A stretch of DNA of 64,000 nucleotides, from the NCBI RefSeq assembly GCF_030053155.1, contig NZ_CP125640.1:1426001-1490000 (forward strand). The letters run 5' to 3'. The stretch comes from Rhizobium sp. BT03 (GTDB lineage Bacteria > Pseudomonadota > Alphaproteobacteria > Rhizobiales > Rhizobiaceae). The notes under the pieces are model-generated. The model did not search any database, was not told where the DNA came from, and saw nothing but the letters and a program-made list of their open reading frames with translations. Both the position numbers and the translations under genes were made by a program. This document shows positions 9,196 to 18,105 of this stretch, piece by piece. How positions within the stretch are numbered: the stretch's first letter is position 1; every line of letters starts with the position of its first letter.

Positions 9196-10655
9196 AAGCC
9201 CAGCCGAAAGCCTCGCACTTCATCGACGGCGAATATGTCGAGGATAGCGACGGCACCGTTATCGAGAGCCTTTATCCGGCGACCGGCGAAGTGATCGCCC
9301 GCCTGCATGCGGCAACGCCTGCGATCGTCGAGAAGGCGATCGCCGCGGCCAAGCGCGCCCAGCCGGAATGGGCGGCGATGAGCCCGATGGCGCGCGGCCG
9401 CATCCTCAAACGTGCCGCCGACATCATGCGAGAACGGAACCGGGCGCTGTCGGAACTGGAAACGCTCGATACCGGCAAGCCGATCCAGGAGACGATCGTC
9501 GCCGACCCGACCTCGGGCGCCGACGCCTTCGAATTCTTCGGCGGTGTCGCACCGGCCGGCCTCAACGGGTCGCATATCCCGCTCGGCCAGGATTTCGCCT
9601 ATACCAAGCGGGTGCCGCTCGGCGTCTGCGTCGGCATCGGCGCCTGGAACTATCCGCAGCAGATCGCCTGCTGGAAAGGTGCGCCGGCGCTGATCTCAGG
9701 CAACGCCATGGTGTTCAAGCCCTCGGAAAACACCCCGCTCGGCGCCCTGAAGATCGCCGAGATCCTGCACGAGGCGGGTCTGCCGAAGGGGCTCTTCAAC
9801 GTCATCCAGGGCGACCGCGACACCGGCCCGCTGCTGGTCAACCATCCCGATGTCGCCAAGGTGTCGCTGACCGGATCGGTGCCGACAGGGCGCCGGGTGG
9901 CGGCGGCGGCGGCCGGCAGCCTCAAGCATGTGACGATGGAGCTCGGCGGCAAGTCGCCGCTCATCGTCTTCGACGACGCCGATCTCGATTCGGCGGTCGG
10001 CGGGGCGATGCTCGGCAATTTCTATTCCACCGGCCAGGTCTGCTCGAACGGCACCCGCGTCTTCGTGCAGAAGGCTGTTAAGACCGAATTCCTGAAGCGG
10101 CTGAAGGCGCGCACCGAGGCGATGCTGATCGGCGACCCGATGGATGAGGCGACGCAGATCGGCCCGATGGTTTCCTGGGCGCAGCGCGAGAAAGTGGTCG
10201 CCTATATCGAGAAGGGCAAGGCCGAGGGCGCAACGCTCGTTGCCGGTGGCGGCATTCCCAACAATGTCTCCGGCGAAGGCTATTATGTGCAGCCGACCGT
10301 GTTTGCCGATGTCACCGACGACATGACCATCGCCCGCGAGGAGATCTTCGGGCCTGTGATGTCGGTGCTCGATTTCGACGATGAGGACGAAGTCATCGCC
10401 CGCGCCAATGCCAGCGAATTCGGCCTGTCGGGCGGCGTCTTCACCGCCGACCTCACCCGCGCCCACCGCGTCGTCGATCGGCTGGAGGCCGGCACGCTCT
10501 GGATCAACACCTACAACCTCGCACCGGTGGAAATCCCCTTCGGCGGCTCGAAACAATCCGGCTTCGGCCGGGAGAATTCGCTGGCCGCACTGGAGCATTA
10601 TTCCGAGCTGAAGACGGTTTACGTCGGCATGGGGCCGGTGCAGGCGCCTTATTGA
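9192..10655 (+). CDS. betB: Betaine aldehyde dehydrogenase
   Basis: A 487-aa NAD(P)-dependent aldehyde dehydrogenase that oxidises betaine aldehyde to glycine betaine, the second step of choline oxidation. It shows the family elements PWNYPQQ-type segment ([13 protein letters not shown]), the general-base glutamate in MELGGKSPL, the catalytic cysteine in GQVCSNGTR, and [11 protein letters not shown]. The N-terminus [15 protein letters not shown] is typical of BetB. The ATG overlaps the betI stop. A repeat element separates it from betA. Betaine serves as an osmoprotectant or, in rhizobia, a carbon and nitrogen source. Confidence 0.95.
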   Translation: MKAQPKASHFIDGEYVEDSDGTVIESLYPATGEVIARLHAATPAIVEKAIAAAKRAQPEWAAMSPMARGRILKRAADIMRERNRALSELETLDTGKPIQETIVADPTSGADAFEFFGGVAPAGLNGSHIPLGQDFAYTKRVPLGVCVGIGAWNYPQQIACWKGAPALISGNAMVFKPSENTPLGALKIAEILHEAGLPKGLFNVIQGDRDTGPLLVNHPDVAKVSLTGSVPTGRRVAAAAAGSLKHVTMELGGKSPLIVFDDADLDSAVGGAMLGNFYSTGQVCSNGTRVFVQKAVKTEFLKRLKARTEAMLIGDPMDEATQIGPMVSWAQREKVVAYIEKGKAEGATLVAGGGIPNNVSGEGYYVQPTVFADVTDDMTIAREEIFGPVMSVLDFDDEDEVIARANASEFGLSGGVFTADLTRAHRVVDRLEAGTLWINTYNLAPVEIPFGGSKQSGFGRENSLAALEHYSELKTVYVGMGPVQAPY

Positions 10656-10670
10656 ACGGCGCAAGACGCT

Positions 10671-10806
10671 GCCCCTCACCCTAACCCTCTCCCCGCTCGC
10701 GGGGAGAGGGGACGTGGCAAACGGGGCGGTCAAGAATGCCGAAACGGTGCGGCATATCCCTTCTCCCCGCGAGCGGGGAGAAGGTGGCGGCAGCCGGATG
10801 AGGGGC
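10671..10806. repeat. Palindromic repeat element inside the bet operon
   Basis: Outer inverted ends GCCCCTCA (10671-10678) and TGAGGGGC (10799-10806) enclose two GC-rich hairpins, CTCTCCCCGC-TCGCGGGGAGAG near 10687-10708 and TTCTCCCCGC-GAGCGGGGAGAA at 10761-10782. This is a dispersed rhizobial repeat lying in the 203-bp betB-betA gap. The stems may lower or tune read-through to betA. Confidence 0.7.
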
Positions 10807-10858
10807 AGGCTCGGCGAACAAACAGCCGGCCGAAGGGCAATTCGAGAAAGACAAGACC

Positions 10859-12508
10859 ATGCAAGCAGATTTCGTCATCATCGGCTCGGGCTCGGCAGGG
10901 TCCGCCCTCGCTTATCGCCTCTCCGAAGACGGCAAGAATTCCGTCCTGGTCATCGAGGCGGGCGGCAGCGATTTCGGGCCGTTCATCCAGATGCCGGCGG
11001 CACTTGCCTGGCCGATGAGCATGAAGCGCTATAATTGGGGTTATCTCTCCGAACCAGAGCCCAACCTCAACAACCGGCGCATCACCGCGCCGCGCGGCAA
11101 GGTGATCGGCGGCTCCTCCTCGATCAACGGCATGGTCTATGTGCGCGGCCATGCGGAGGATTTCAACCGTTGGGAGGAGCTCGGCGCCGGCGGCTGGGCC
11201 TACGCCGACGTTCTCCCCTATTTCAAGCGGATGGAGCATTCGCATGGCGGCGAGGAGGGCTGGCGCGGCACCGAGGGGCCGCTGCACGTCCAGCGCGGCG
11301 GCTTCACCAATCCGCTGTTTCGCGCCTTCGTCGAGGCCGGCAAACAGGCGGGCTTCGAGACGACCGAGGATTATAACGGCAGCAAGCAGGAAGGCTTCGG
11401 GTTGATGGAGCAGACCATCTTTTCCGGCCGCCGCTGGTCTGCCGCCAACGCCTATCTGAAACCGGCGCTGAAGCGGAAGAATGTCGAGATCGTCTACGGC
11501 TTCGCGCGCAAGGTGGTGATCGAGAACGGCCGGGCGGCCGGTGTCGAGATCGAGCGCGGCGGCAGGATCGAGGTGGTCAAGGCAAATCGCGAGGTGATCG
11601 TCTCGGCCTCCTCCTTCAATTCGCCGAAGCTGCTGATGCTGTCGGGCATCGGCCCGGCCGAGCACCTGAAGGAGATGGGCATCGAGGTGAAGGCCGACCG
11701 GCCGGGTGTCGGCGCCAACCTGCAGGACCATATGGAATTCTATTTTCAGCAGGTCAGCACCAAGCCGGTGTCGCTCTATTCCTGGCTGCCGTGGTTCTGG
11801 CAGGGGGTGGCAGGCGCACAATGGCTGCTTTCCAAGGGCGGGCTCGGCGCCTCCAACCAGTTCGAGGCCTGCGCCTTCCTGCGCTCCGCGCCCGGGCTGA
11901 AGCAGCCCGACATCCAGTATCATTTCCTACCGGTGGCAATCAGCTATGACGGCAAGGCGGCGGCCAAAAGCCACGGCTTCCAGGTGCATGTCGGCTACAA
12001 CCTGTCGAAATCGCGCGGCAGCGTGACGCTGCGTTCGGCCGATCCCAAGGCCGACCCGGTGCTGCGCTTCAACTATATGAGCCATGCCGAGGACTGGGAG
12101 AAATTCCGCCACTGCGTGCGCCTCACCCGCGAACTCTTCGGGCAAGCGGCCTTCGACCACTATCGCGGGGCGGAGATCCAGCCCGGAGAGGGCGTGCAGA
12201 GCGACGAAGAGATCGACGCCTTCCTGCGCGAGCACCTGGAAAGCGCCTATCACCCCTGCGGCACCTGCAAGATGGGCGCCAAGGACGATCCGATGGCGGT
12301 GGTCGATCCCCAGACCCGGGTGATCGGCGTCGACGGCTTGCGTGTCGCCGACAGCTCGATCTTCCCGCACGTCACCTACGGCAACCTCAACGGCCCGTCG
12401 ATCATGACCGGCGAAAAGGCCGCCGACCACATCCTCGGCAAACAGCCGCTCGCCCGCTCGAACCAGGAACCGTGGGTCAACCCAAGGGCGGCGGTCAGCG
12501 ATCGGTGA
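10859..12508 (+). CDS. betA: Choline dehydrogenase
   Basis: A 549-aa GMC-family flavoprotein that oxidises choline to betaine aldehyde at the membrane. It begins with the FAD dinucleotide fold [18 protein letters not shown], followed by [19 protein letters not shown] (GMC signature 1) and the C-terminal active-site block [12 protein letters not shown] and [18 protein letters not shown] with the catalytic histidine and asparagine. The ATG at 10859 follows GAGAAAGACAAGACC. Third gene of betIBA; no betC (choline sulfatase) is present between betI and betB, unlike the Sinorhizobium meliloti arrangement. Confidence 0.95.
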   Translation: MQADFVIIGSGSAGSALAYRLSEDGKNSVLVIEAGGSDFGPFIQMPAALAWPMSMKRYNWGYLSEPEPNLNNRRITAPRGKVIGGSSSINGMVYVRGHAEDFNRWEELGAGGWAYADVLPYFKRMEHSHGGEEGWRGTEGPLHVQRGGFTNPLFRAFVEAGKQAGFETTEDYNGSKQEGFGLMEQTIFSGRRWSAANAYLKPALKRKNVEIVYGFARKVVIENGRAAGVEIERGGRIEVVKANREVIVSASSFNSPKLLMLSGIGPAEHLKEMGIEVKADRPGVGANLQDHMEFYFQQVSTKPVSLYSWLPWFWQGVAGAQWLLSKGGLGASNQFEACAFLRSAPGLKQPDIQYHFLPVAISYDGKAAAKSHGFQVHVGYNLSKSRGSVTLRSADPKADPVLRFNYMSHAEDWEKFRHCVRLTRELFGQAAFDHYRGAEIQPGEGVQSDEEIDAFLREHLESAYHPCGTCKMGAKDDPMAVVDPQTRVIGVDGLRVADSSIFPHVTYGNLNGPSIMTGEKAADHILGKQPLARSNQEPWVNPRAAVSDR

Positions 12509-12573
12509 TGCTTGAGAGAGCTCTCGTCGCTTGTCGCGGGGATGTTCTGGAATTCAGCACTGTATGTCTATCG

Positions 12574-12939
12574 TCAAAGCGACAGAAATACCGATGCCGG
12601 AATGAGAAACCGCTCGCTCAGCGCGCGCGCCTGTCGAACGTTGATTTGTCGTTTCCTGCTCAAAATCTCAGACACGACGGATTGAGCGCCGACCTCCGGC
12701 AATTCGGACTGGCCAAGGCCCCGCTCCGCCATGATATAACGCAGCGCATCGGCTCCGGTCACGGGAGGCATTGGGCGGTTCTGCTCATCATAGGCCTCGA
12801 CAAGGTCTCCCATGCGCGATGCAAGCAACGCCAAGGGATGATCCTCATCGTCGCCCACTTCCGCCAGAATCTTGTCAAGTAGCTCGACGAGATGATCATA
12901 CTCGGCCTCATTGGCCGGCATGGCAAGAAGAGGGGCCAT
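12574..12939 (-). CDS. HigA-like XRE antitoxin/regulator, no toxin gene adjacent
   Basis: A 121-aa protein. The N-terminal acidic helical part (NEAEYDHLVELLDKILAEVG) and the C-terminal helix-turn-helix (LGQSELPEVGAQSVVSEILS then KRQINVRQARALSERF) match the COG5499 HigA group. These antitoxins normally follow a HigB-type RNase gene. The 105 bp upstream of the start hold no such gene. No clear ribosome site precedes the ATG, and the frame stays open 17 codons upstream without a standard start, so the 5' end is uncertain. Confidence 0.7.
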   Translation of the reverse strand: MAPLLAMPANEAEYDHLVELLDKILAEVGDDEDHPLALLASRMGDLVEAYDEQNRPMPPVTGADALRYIMAERGLGQSELPEVGAQSVVSEILSRKRQINVRQARALSERFLIPASVFLSL

Positions 12940-13045
12940 ATGCGTCCAGTGCTCGCTTACCAGTTTTACAAGTGCGCTCGTCGGCCTAAGCTTCCATGCG
13001 CCTCTACCTCATTGCTATAAACTCATTTCGCATTCGATGATATCG

Positions 13046-13519
13046 TCAAAGAAACCCGATCCACCGCCCGGCCAATACGGCAGCGATCCAGGTTGCCGCC
13101 GACAGAATGGCGGCGAGGCGTAGGCCGGGCCGGACGATTCCTGTTGAAACCAGCGTTTTCCAGCCTCGCCCGAGATGCACCGCCAGGAGGTTGAGAAGGC
13201 CGAGCCCGATCAGGCAAAGCTTGGCAAGGAAAGCGGGATTGGCGGCATATTCGACGGCCCGGACGCTGAAGAGGCAGAAGCCGGTGAGAACGGCCGCGGC
13301 CAGGCCGATGCCGGCGGAGCGGGAGAGGAACGGCGCGACGATCTCCACCGGCACCTTGCGAAAGAAGCCGGCAAGCCTCAGATCGAGCGGCAGAATGGCG
13401 CCGACGAGCAGGCCGATCGCCAGGATATGGCCTGTATTGACGAACATGTAGAATGTTGCGGAGCGCCGGAGCGCGACCGCGGGTGCGGTGGCCGACAGCC
13501 ATTCGAGAATGTCGATCAC
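13046..13519 (-). CDS. Four-helix membrane protein (DUF2214/DUF6644-like)
   Basis: A 157-aa inner-membrane protein with about four hydrophobic segments. TGHILAIGLLVGAILPLDLRLAGFFRKV follows the pattern of small membrane proteins of the DUF2214/DUF6644 kind, where a histidine in helix one and DLRL at the helix end recur. No enzymatic role is established. It lies 18 bp downstream of the DUF6152-like gene on the same strand and is probably cotranscribed with it, suggesting a shared envelope role (inference). Confidence 0.65.
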   Translation of the reverse strand: MIDILEWLSATAPAVALRRSATFYMFVNTGHILAIGLLVGAILPLDLRLAGFFRKVPVEIVAPFLSRSAGIGLAAAVLTGFCLFSVRAVEYAANPAFLAKLCLIGLGLLNLLAVHLGRGWKTLVSTGIVRPGLRLAAILSAATWIAAVLAGRWIGFL

Positions 13520-13537
13520 AGTTCGGCTCGCCCCAGG

Positions 13538-13924
13538 TCAGTTCGTCCGGATGCGATCCGGATAGATATCGTAGCGCTTCTCGCCGATGGTGATGCGCAC
13601 GGCCTTCATCCGCTTCTCCTGCCGATCCTGCGAACGGTTTCCGAGCGCCGTCACTTGGTCGCCTGGTTTGGCGACACCCTCGACGAAGCCGGAGCGTTCC
13701 GTCTGGCGCGGATTGCCGAGTTCGACATGCCAGACGCCGTCATCGGCGGTCGCGACATCGAGCGTCGGATGCGGTCCGCCCCATGCTATTTTCTCGATGG
13801 TGCCGCGCAGCTCGATCTGGTCGGCCTCGGCCCAGGACCAGCCGTGGTGGGCGGCAGCGCTCGTCGCCAGGGCAGCCGACAGACCGACGGCAGCCAGCAC
13901 ATGCTTTGTCGAAAGTGCAAACAT
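13538..13924 (-). CDS. DUF6152-like periplasmic protein
   Basis: A 128-aa protein with a clear signal peptide: MFALSTKHVLAAVGLSAALA is followed by TSAAAHH, giving cleavage near AAA-HH. The mature part reads HHGWSWAEADQIELRGTIEK and later WHVELGNPRQT, the DUF6152 pattern of small periplasmic beta-rich proteins with an N-terminal HHSW-like segment. The ATG at 13924 has GGGAG upstream; longer frames lack a signal peptide. First gene of a two-gene unit with the membrane protein at 13046; function unknown. Confidence 0.7.
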   Translation of the reverse strand: MFALSTKHVLAAVGLSAALATSAAAHHGWSWAEADQIELRGTIEKIAWGGPHPTLDVATADDGVWHVELGNPRQTERSGFVEGVAKPGDQVTALGNRSQDRQEKRMKAVRITIGEKRYDIYPDRIRTN

Positions 13925-14066
13925 GGTTGTTCTCCCTACCCCAATGGACAGGCAGGTGGAGCATCGCGGCGGCGAGAAAAGGCATTTCACCAAATCTTGA
14001 AGAAAGAGATGGCCCCTTCCCCGCAAACCGGTTTAGGAAGAGGCCCTGTCCAACATCCGCTTCGGC

Positions 14067-15410
14067 ATGCCAGTGTTGTATCGCAAATCCAGACTTTTTC
14101 GCAGATCCCGTGTCCTCTGGGGCTCCCTTGCGCTGTGGCGCCCGCGGCTGATCTTCTGGTGCGGCGCTTTTGCGATCGGCATCATCAGCGTCGGCTTTGC
14201 CAGGCTGGCCGACCTCGCCCAGCGCGCCTTTGCCGGCCTGACCGCGTCCGGCGAATGGAGTTTTCTGCTGCCGCTTGCCGTCACGCCGCTCGGTTTCATG
14301 CTGTCGGCCTATCTCGCCGCACGGTTTTTCCCGAATGCGCAGGGCAGCGGCATTCCGCAGGCGATCGCCGCGCGGCATCTGCGCGATCCCGAAGACCGCA
14401 CCCGCCTGCTGTCGCTGCGGCTCGTCTTCGGCAAGATCGTGCTGACGGTGCTCGGCCTCCTCAGCGGCGCATCGATCGGCCGTGAAGGGCCGACCGTGCA
14501 GGTCGGCGGATCGATCATGCTGGCCGTCGCCCGTTTCGGCGGCATGGCGCAGGCCCGCGGGCTGATTCTTGCCGGTTCGGCCGCCGGCATCGCCGCCGCC
14601 TTCAACACGCCGCTCGCCGGCATCGTCTTCGCCATCGAGGAGATGAGCCGGACCTATGAGTCACGGGCCAACGGCCTGGTTCTGACGGCCGTCATCCTGT
14701 CAGGCCTCGCCGCGCTCGGGCTTGCCGGCAGCTACAATTATTTCGGCTCGACATCCGTTGCGCCGGCATCGCTGCGCGACTGGGAACTGGTGCTCGTCTG
14801 CGGCATTGGCGGCGGCGCCCTTGGCGCTGCTTTCAGCGGCCTTGCGCTGCATGCCGGCCAGCGTATCCGCCGTTTCGCACAGCCGCAGCCGCTGCGGCGG
14901 ATGGTCTTGTTGGCGACCGTCTGCGGCCTCGCCGTCGCCGTCATCGGCATCCTGTCCGATGGTGCGACCTTCGGAACCGGTTACGACCAGGCGAAAGGCG
15001 CGGTCGAGGGCAATGCCCTGCCCTTGCTCTTCTTCCTCGAAAAGCTTGTCGCAGGCTTCCTGTCGATGATTTCGGGCATTCCGGGCGGCATCTTCGCGCC
15101 CTCGCTTGCCGTCGGCGCCGGCTTCGGCAGCACGGTCGGCCAGCTGATGGGCAGCGGCATCGCCCTTGCGGCAATTCTCGGCATGGCCGGATATTTTGCC
15201 GGCGTCGTGCAGGCGCCGATGACGGCTTTCGTCATTATTCTGGAAATGACCGGCGATCACCAGGCCGTCATCCCGATCATGGCCGTATCGATGATCGGCT
15301 ACATCACCTCGCGCCTGCTGTCGCGCGAGCCGCTTTATCACGGACTGTCGCGCGTCTTCATCGCCGCGGCGATCAGAGCCCGGCGCGCCAGGGAAACGGG
15401 TGAAAGCTGA
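14067..15410 (+). CDS. CLC-family chloride/proton antiporter
   Basis: A 447-aa polytopic protein with the three CLC signatures: GSGIPQ (93-98), GREGPTVQ with the gating glutamate at 140, and GIFAPSLAVG in the C-terminal half. The proton-relay glutamate region AGIVFAIEEM is also present, so the protein should be an exchanger rather than a passive channel. It lacks cytoplasmic CBS domains. Such antiporters support acid resistance by electrical shunting. It is divergent from the DUF6152-like gene across 142 bp. Confidence 0.9.
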   Translation: MPVLYRKSRLFRRSRVLWGSLALWRPRLIFWCGAFAIGIISVGFARLADLAQRAFAGLTASGEWSFLLPLAVTPLGFMLSAYLAARFFPNAQGSGIPQAIAARHLRDPEDRTRLLSLRLVFGKIVLTVLGLLSGASIGREGPTVQVGGSIMLAVARFGGMAQARGLILAGSAAGIAAAFNTPLAGIVFAIEEMSRTYESRANGLVLTAVILSGLAALGLAGSYNYFGSTSVAPASLRDWELVLVCGIGGGALGAAFSGLALHAGQRIRRFAQPQPLRRMVLLATVCGLAVAVIGILSDGATFGTGYDQAKGAVEGNALPLLFFLEKLVAGFLSMISGIPGGIFAPSLAVGAGFGSTVGQLMGSGIALAAILGMAGYFAGVVQAPMTAFVIILEMTGDHQAVIPIMAVSMIGYITSRLLSREPLYHGLSRVFIAAAIRARRARETGES

Positions 15411-15857
15411 TCAGGCGAGCAGCCGGGTGACCTCGGCGCCGTGCCTCGGGCCGACGGCATCGGCGATGGTGGTGGAGAACAGCACCTTGCGGGTGGCGTC
15501 GGCCACCTTGGCGAAGACGTGGCGGATCTGGCAGTTCTGTTCGCCGTCGCAATCGTCGCACTTTCGGTAGGCGGTGATCGACAGGCAGGGCAGCGGGGCG
15601 ATCGGGCCGTCGATGATGCGCAGGATTTCGCCGAAGGTGATGGTGTGGGCGGGCTTCAGCAGCAGATAGCCGCCCTGTTTGCCGCGGCGGCTGACGACGA
15701 TGCCGTGATGTTTCAGGTCGAGCAGGATCTGTTCGAGGAACTTTTTCGGGATCTTCTGCTGGGCGGCGATGTCGGAAATCATCACCGGTTCGTCGGCATC
15801 GGCATCCGCCAGAACCGTCAGCGCCCGCAGCGCATATTTCGCCTTTTGCGTAATCAT
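15411..15857 (-). CDS. Rrf2-family regulator, likely controlling cysteine/sulfate genes
   Basis: A 148-aa protein starting MITQKAKYALRALTVLAD, the Rrf2 N-terminus, with a wing segment GIVVSRRGKQGGYLL. Four cysteines (PCLSITAYRKCDDCDGEQNC) sit where IscR binds its iron-sulfur cluster, though spacing differs. Rrf2 proteins beside cys genes (CymR-like) repress sulfur assimilation when cysteine is plentiful. Divergent position from cysHDN supports that role here. The ATG at 15857 lacks a strong ribosome site, but homologous starts favour it. Confidence 0.8.
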   Translation of the reverse strand: MITQKAKYALRALTVLADADADEPVMISDIAAQQKIPKKFLEQILLDLKHHGIVVSRRGKQGGYLLLKPAHTITFGEILRIIDGPIAPLPCLSITAYRKCDDCDGEQNCQIRHVFAKVADATRKVLFSTTIADAVGPRHGAEVTRLLA

Positions 15858-16276
15858 CTCAGACCATCGACACACAGGCGGCGCGAATCTCCGCGCCGCT
15901 ACGGAAGTACTTTCGCCTCTATGGCACAACCAGCATGAACGGAATTTGAACGCGCCGGAGAAAGCCTTGAGGAGCAAGCGTTTTCGGCCTTGTTTTTCCC
16001 TCTCGGCCAAGCTGTCACAATCTACGCCTAAACCGCCCTCTGCGCACCTTTTTCGGCATCACTTCAGATTTCGGATTGACAGGCCGCGTGTAACTCTACT
16101 ATTTTTATAGACATACCAGCTGTTCGCGGGGATTTTTATCCTCGGGCGGCTGTTTTTTTGCATTGCGGCAGCTTCGGAGAGATATTTGCTCCTCCGGCCG
16201 CAGCTTTCGAAATCCCTTTTTCTGTCCGATCCAGGATTGAACTGCGATACTCCCGTCAACAAAGGACAGGATTCTC
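15858..16276. promoter_or_regulatory. Divergent control region of Rrf2 gene and cysH
   Basis: A 419-bp gene-free stretch. A perfect dyad GCGGCGCG-N6-CGCGCCGC (15878-15899) lies just upstream of the Rrf2 start. TTGACA at 16076-16081 with TACTAT at 16097-16102 could be a cysH-direction promoter, although its spacer is short at 15 bp. An intrinsic terminator follows at 16117-16159, and a second hairpin (GCGGC near 16165 with GCCGC near 16198) precedes cysH. The order suggests attenuation or a short upstream RNA. Confidence 0.5.
16117..16159 (+). terminator. Intrinsic terminator upstream of cysH
   Basis: CAGCTG (16117-16122) pairs with CGGCTG (16147-16152). The inner stem GGGGAT-TTTT-ATCCTC includes one G-U pair. 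Seven consecutive Ts follow at 16153-16159. This is a textbook plus-strand terminator, placed 118 bp before cysH with no recognised gene upstream on that strand. Confidence 0.7.
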
Positions 16277-17035
16277 ATGACTGTTATCAATAGGATTGCG
16301 GAAGAAGGGCCGATTGCGGAAGCCAAGGCGCTGAACGACAAGCTGGCAGGTCTCGATTTGGCCGGGCGTCTGTCGCTGGTCTCCGGCCTTGGCGGCCGCG
16401 TGGTGTTCACCACCTCGCTCGGCATCGAGGACCAGGTGATATCAGCCGAGATCGGCACGCATCGCCTGCCGATCGACGTCGCGACGCTGCAGACCGGCCG
16501 GCTGTTTGCCGAGACGCTGTCGCTGATCGAAGAGACGGAAAGCCAGTACGACATCCATATCCAACGCTACGAGCCCGAGAAGGCCGATATCGACGCCTAT
16601 GCGGCGCAATACGGCCTCAACGGTTTCTACGAAAGCGTCGAAGCCCGGCATGCCTGTTGTGGCGTGCGCAAGCTGAAGCCGCTTGCGCGCGCACTCGAAG
16701 GCGCCACCATCTGGATCACCGGCCTGCGCCGCGGCCAATCGGCCAACCGGGCCGAAACGCCCTTCGCCGAATATGACGCCGAACGCCACCTTTTGAAGGT
16801 CAATCCGCTCGCCGATTGGGACCTGGAGGCAATCAAGGCCTTCGTGTCCGACAACGGCGTGCCGGTCAATCCGCTGCATGCCCGCGGCTATCCCTCGATC
16901 GGCTGCGAGCCCTGCACCCGGGCGATCAAGCCCGGTGAGCCGGAACGCGCCGGCCGCTGGTGGTGGGAGCAGGACGAGACGCGCGAATGCGGCCTGCATG
17001 TCGCCGAAGAGGCCGCCGTCATCGCCGCACAATAA
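16277..17035 (+). CDS. cysH: Assimilatory adenylyl-sulfate (APS) reductase
   Basis: A 252-aa enzyme that reduces APS to sulfite using thioredoxin. It belongs to the iron-sulfur APS-reducing branch: the paired cysteines in ACCGVRK and the later IGCEPC supply the four 4Fe-4S ligands, and the catalytic cysteine is in ECGLH near the C-terminus. TTSLGIEDQ forms the PP-loop-like nucleotide site. AGGA precedes the ATG. Use of APS rather than PAPS agrees with the absence of a cysC kinase in this cluster. Confidence 0.92.
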   Translation: MTVINRIAEEGPIAEAKALNDKLAGLDLAGRLSLVSGLGGRVVFTTSLGIEDQVISAEIGTHRLPIDVATLQTGRLFAETLSLIEETESQYDIHIQRYEPEKADIDAYAAQYGLNGFYESVEARHACCGVRKLKPLARALEGATIWITGLRRGQSANRAETPFAEYDAERHLLKVNPLADWDLEAIKAFVSDNGVPVNPLHARGYPSIGCEPCTRAIKPGEPERAGRWWWEQDETRECGLHVAEEAAVIAAQ

Positions 17036-17150
17036 TCCACTTCACGGCTTACCGGATCAGGGCGCGGCGATCGCCGCAGGCCCCCGGTGAACCAACACCC
17101 GAGAATTTGCCTTGCGGGCAGCCGTAAGGATCGACAGTCTGGAGTAAGAC

Positions 17151-18104
17151 ATGCCCGATAGCCGTCCGGATACGGAACTCAGCAATCCCCAGAGCGCCAA
17201 GGCGCCGCTCGACCCGCATCTGAAGGCGCTGGAAAACGAATCCATCCATATCTTCCGCGAGGTCGCGGCCGAATTCGAGCGTCCCGTCATGCTCTATTCG
17301 ATCGGCAAGGATTCCTCGGTGCTGCTGCACCTGGCGCGCAAGGCCTTCTATCCCGGCCGCGTGCCCTTCCCGCTCCTGCATGTGAACACCGGCTGGAAGT
17401 TCCGCGAGATGATCGCCTTCCGCGACGAGACCGCGAAGAAGTACGATCTCGACCTGATCGAGCACATCAATCCGCGCGGCGCGGCCGAAAACATCACGCC
17501 CTTCACCCATGGTTCGGCGGCTTTCACCGACATCATGAAGACCGAGGGCCTGCGCCAGGCACTCGATGCCGGCCAGTTCGACGCCGCTTTCGGCGGCGCG
17601 CGGCGCGATGAGGAGGCCAGCCGCGCCAAGGAGCGCATCTATTCCTTCCGTACCCCCGACCACCGCTGGGACCCGCGCAACCAGCGGCCGGAACTCTGGA
17701 ACGTCTATAACGGCATGATCCGCAAGGGCGAGAGCGTGCGCGCCTTCCCGCTGTCGAACTGGACCGAGGTCGATATCTGGCGCTACATCCAGGCCGAGGA
17801 CATTCCGCTGGTGCCGCTCTATTACGCCAGGAAGCGGCCTTTCGTGGAGCGCGACGGCATGATGATCCTGGCCGAGGATCCGCGCCTGGAACTTTTGCCC
17901 GGCGAAGTGCGCCAGGAAGGCATGATCCGCTTCCGCACCCTCGGCGACTTCCCGCTGACCGGCGCCATCCGCTCACAGGCGACCACGCTGGAAGAGGTGA
18001 TTGCCGAACTCGAAATCGCAACGGTGTCCGAACGCCAGGGCCGCGCCATCGACCGCGACCAGTCCGGCTCCATGGAAAAGAAGAAGCGTGAAGGATATTT
18101 CTGA
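17151..18104 (+). CDS. cysD: Sulfate adenylyltransferase small subunit
   Basis: A 317-aa ATP-PPase subunit that makes APS from sulfate and ATP together with CysN. The PP-loop [18 protein letters not shown] and the conserved [16 protein letters not shown] and [20 protein letters not shown] blocks are all present, as is the C-terminal [13 protein letters not shown] typical of full-length CysD. It starts 115 bp after cysH and ends one base before the cysN ATG, indicating cotranscription. Confidence 0.96.
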   Translation: MPDSRPDTELSNPQSAKAPLDPHLKALENESIHIFREVAAEFERPVMLYSIGKDSSVLLHLARKAFYPGRVPFPLLHVNTGWKFREMIAFRDETAKKYDLDLIEHINPRGAAENITPFTHGSAAFTDIMKTEGLRQALDAGQFDAAFGGARRDEEASRAKERIYSFRTPDHRWDPRNQRPELWNVYNGMIRKGESVRAFPLSNWTEVDIWRYIQAEDIPLVPLYYARKRPFVERDGMMILAEDPRLELLPGEVRQEGMIRFRTLGDFPLTGAIRSQATTLEEVIAELEIATVSERQGRAIDRDQSGSMEKKKREGYF

Positions 18105-18105
18105 G

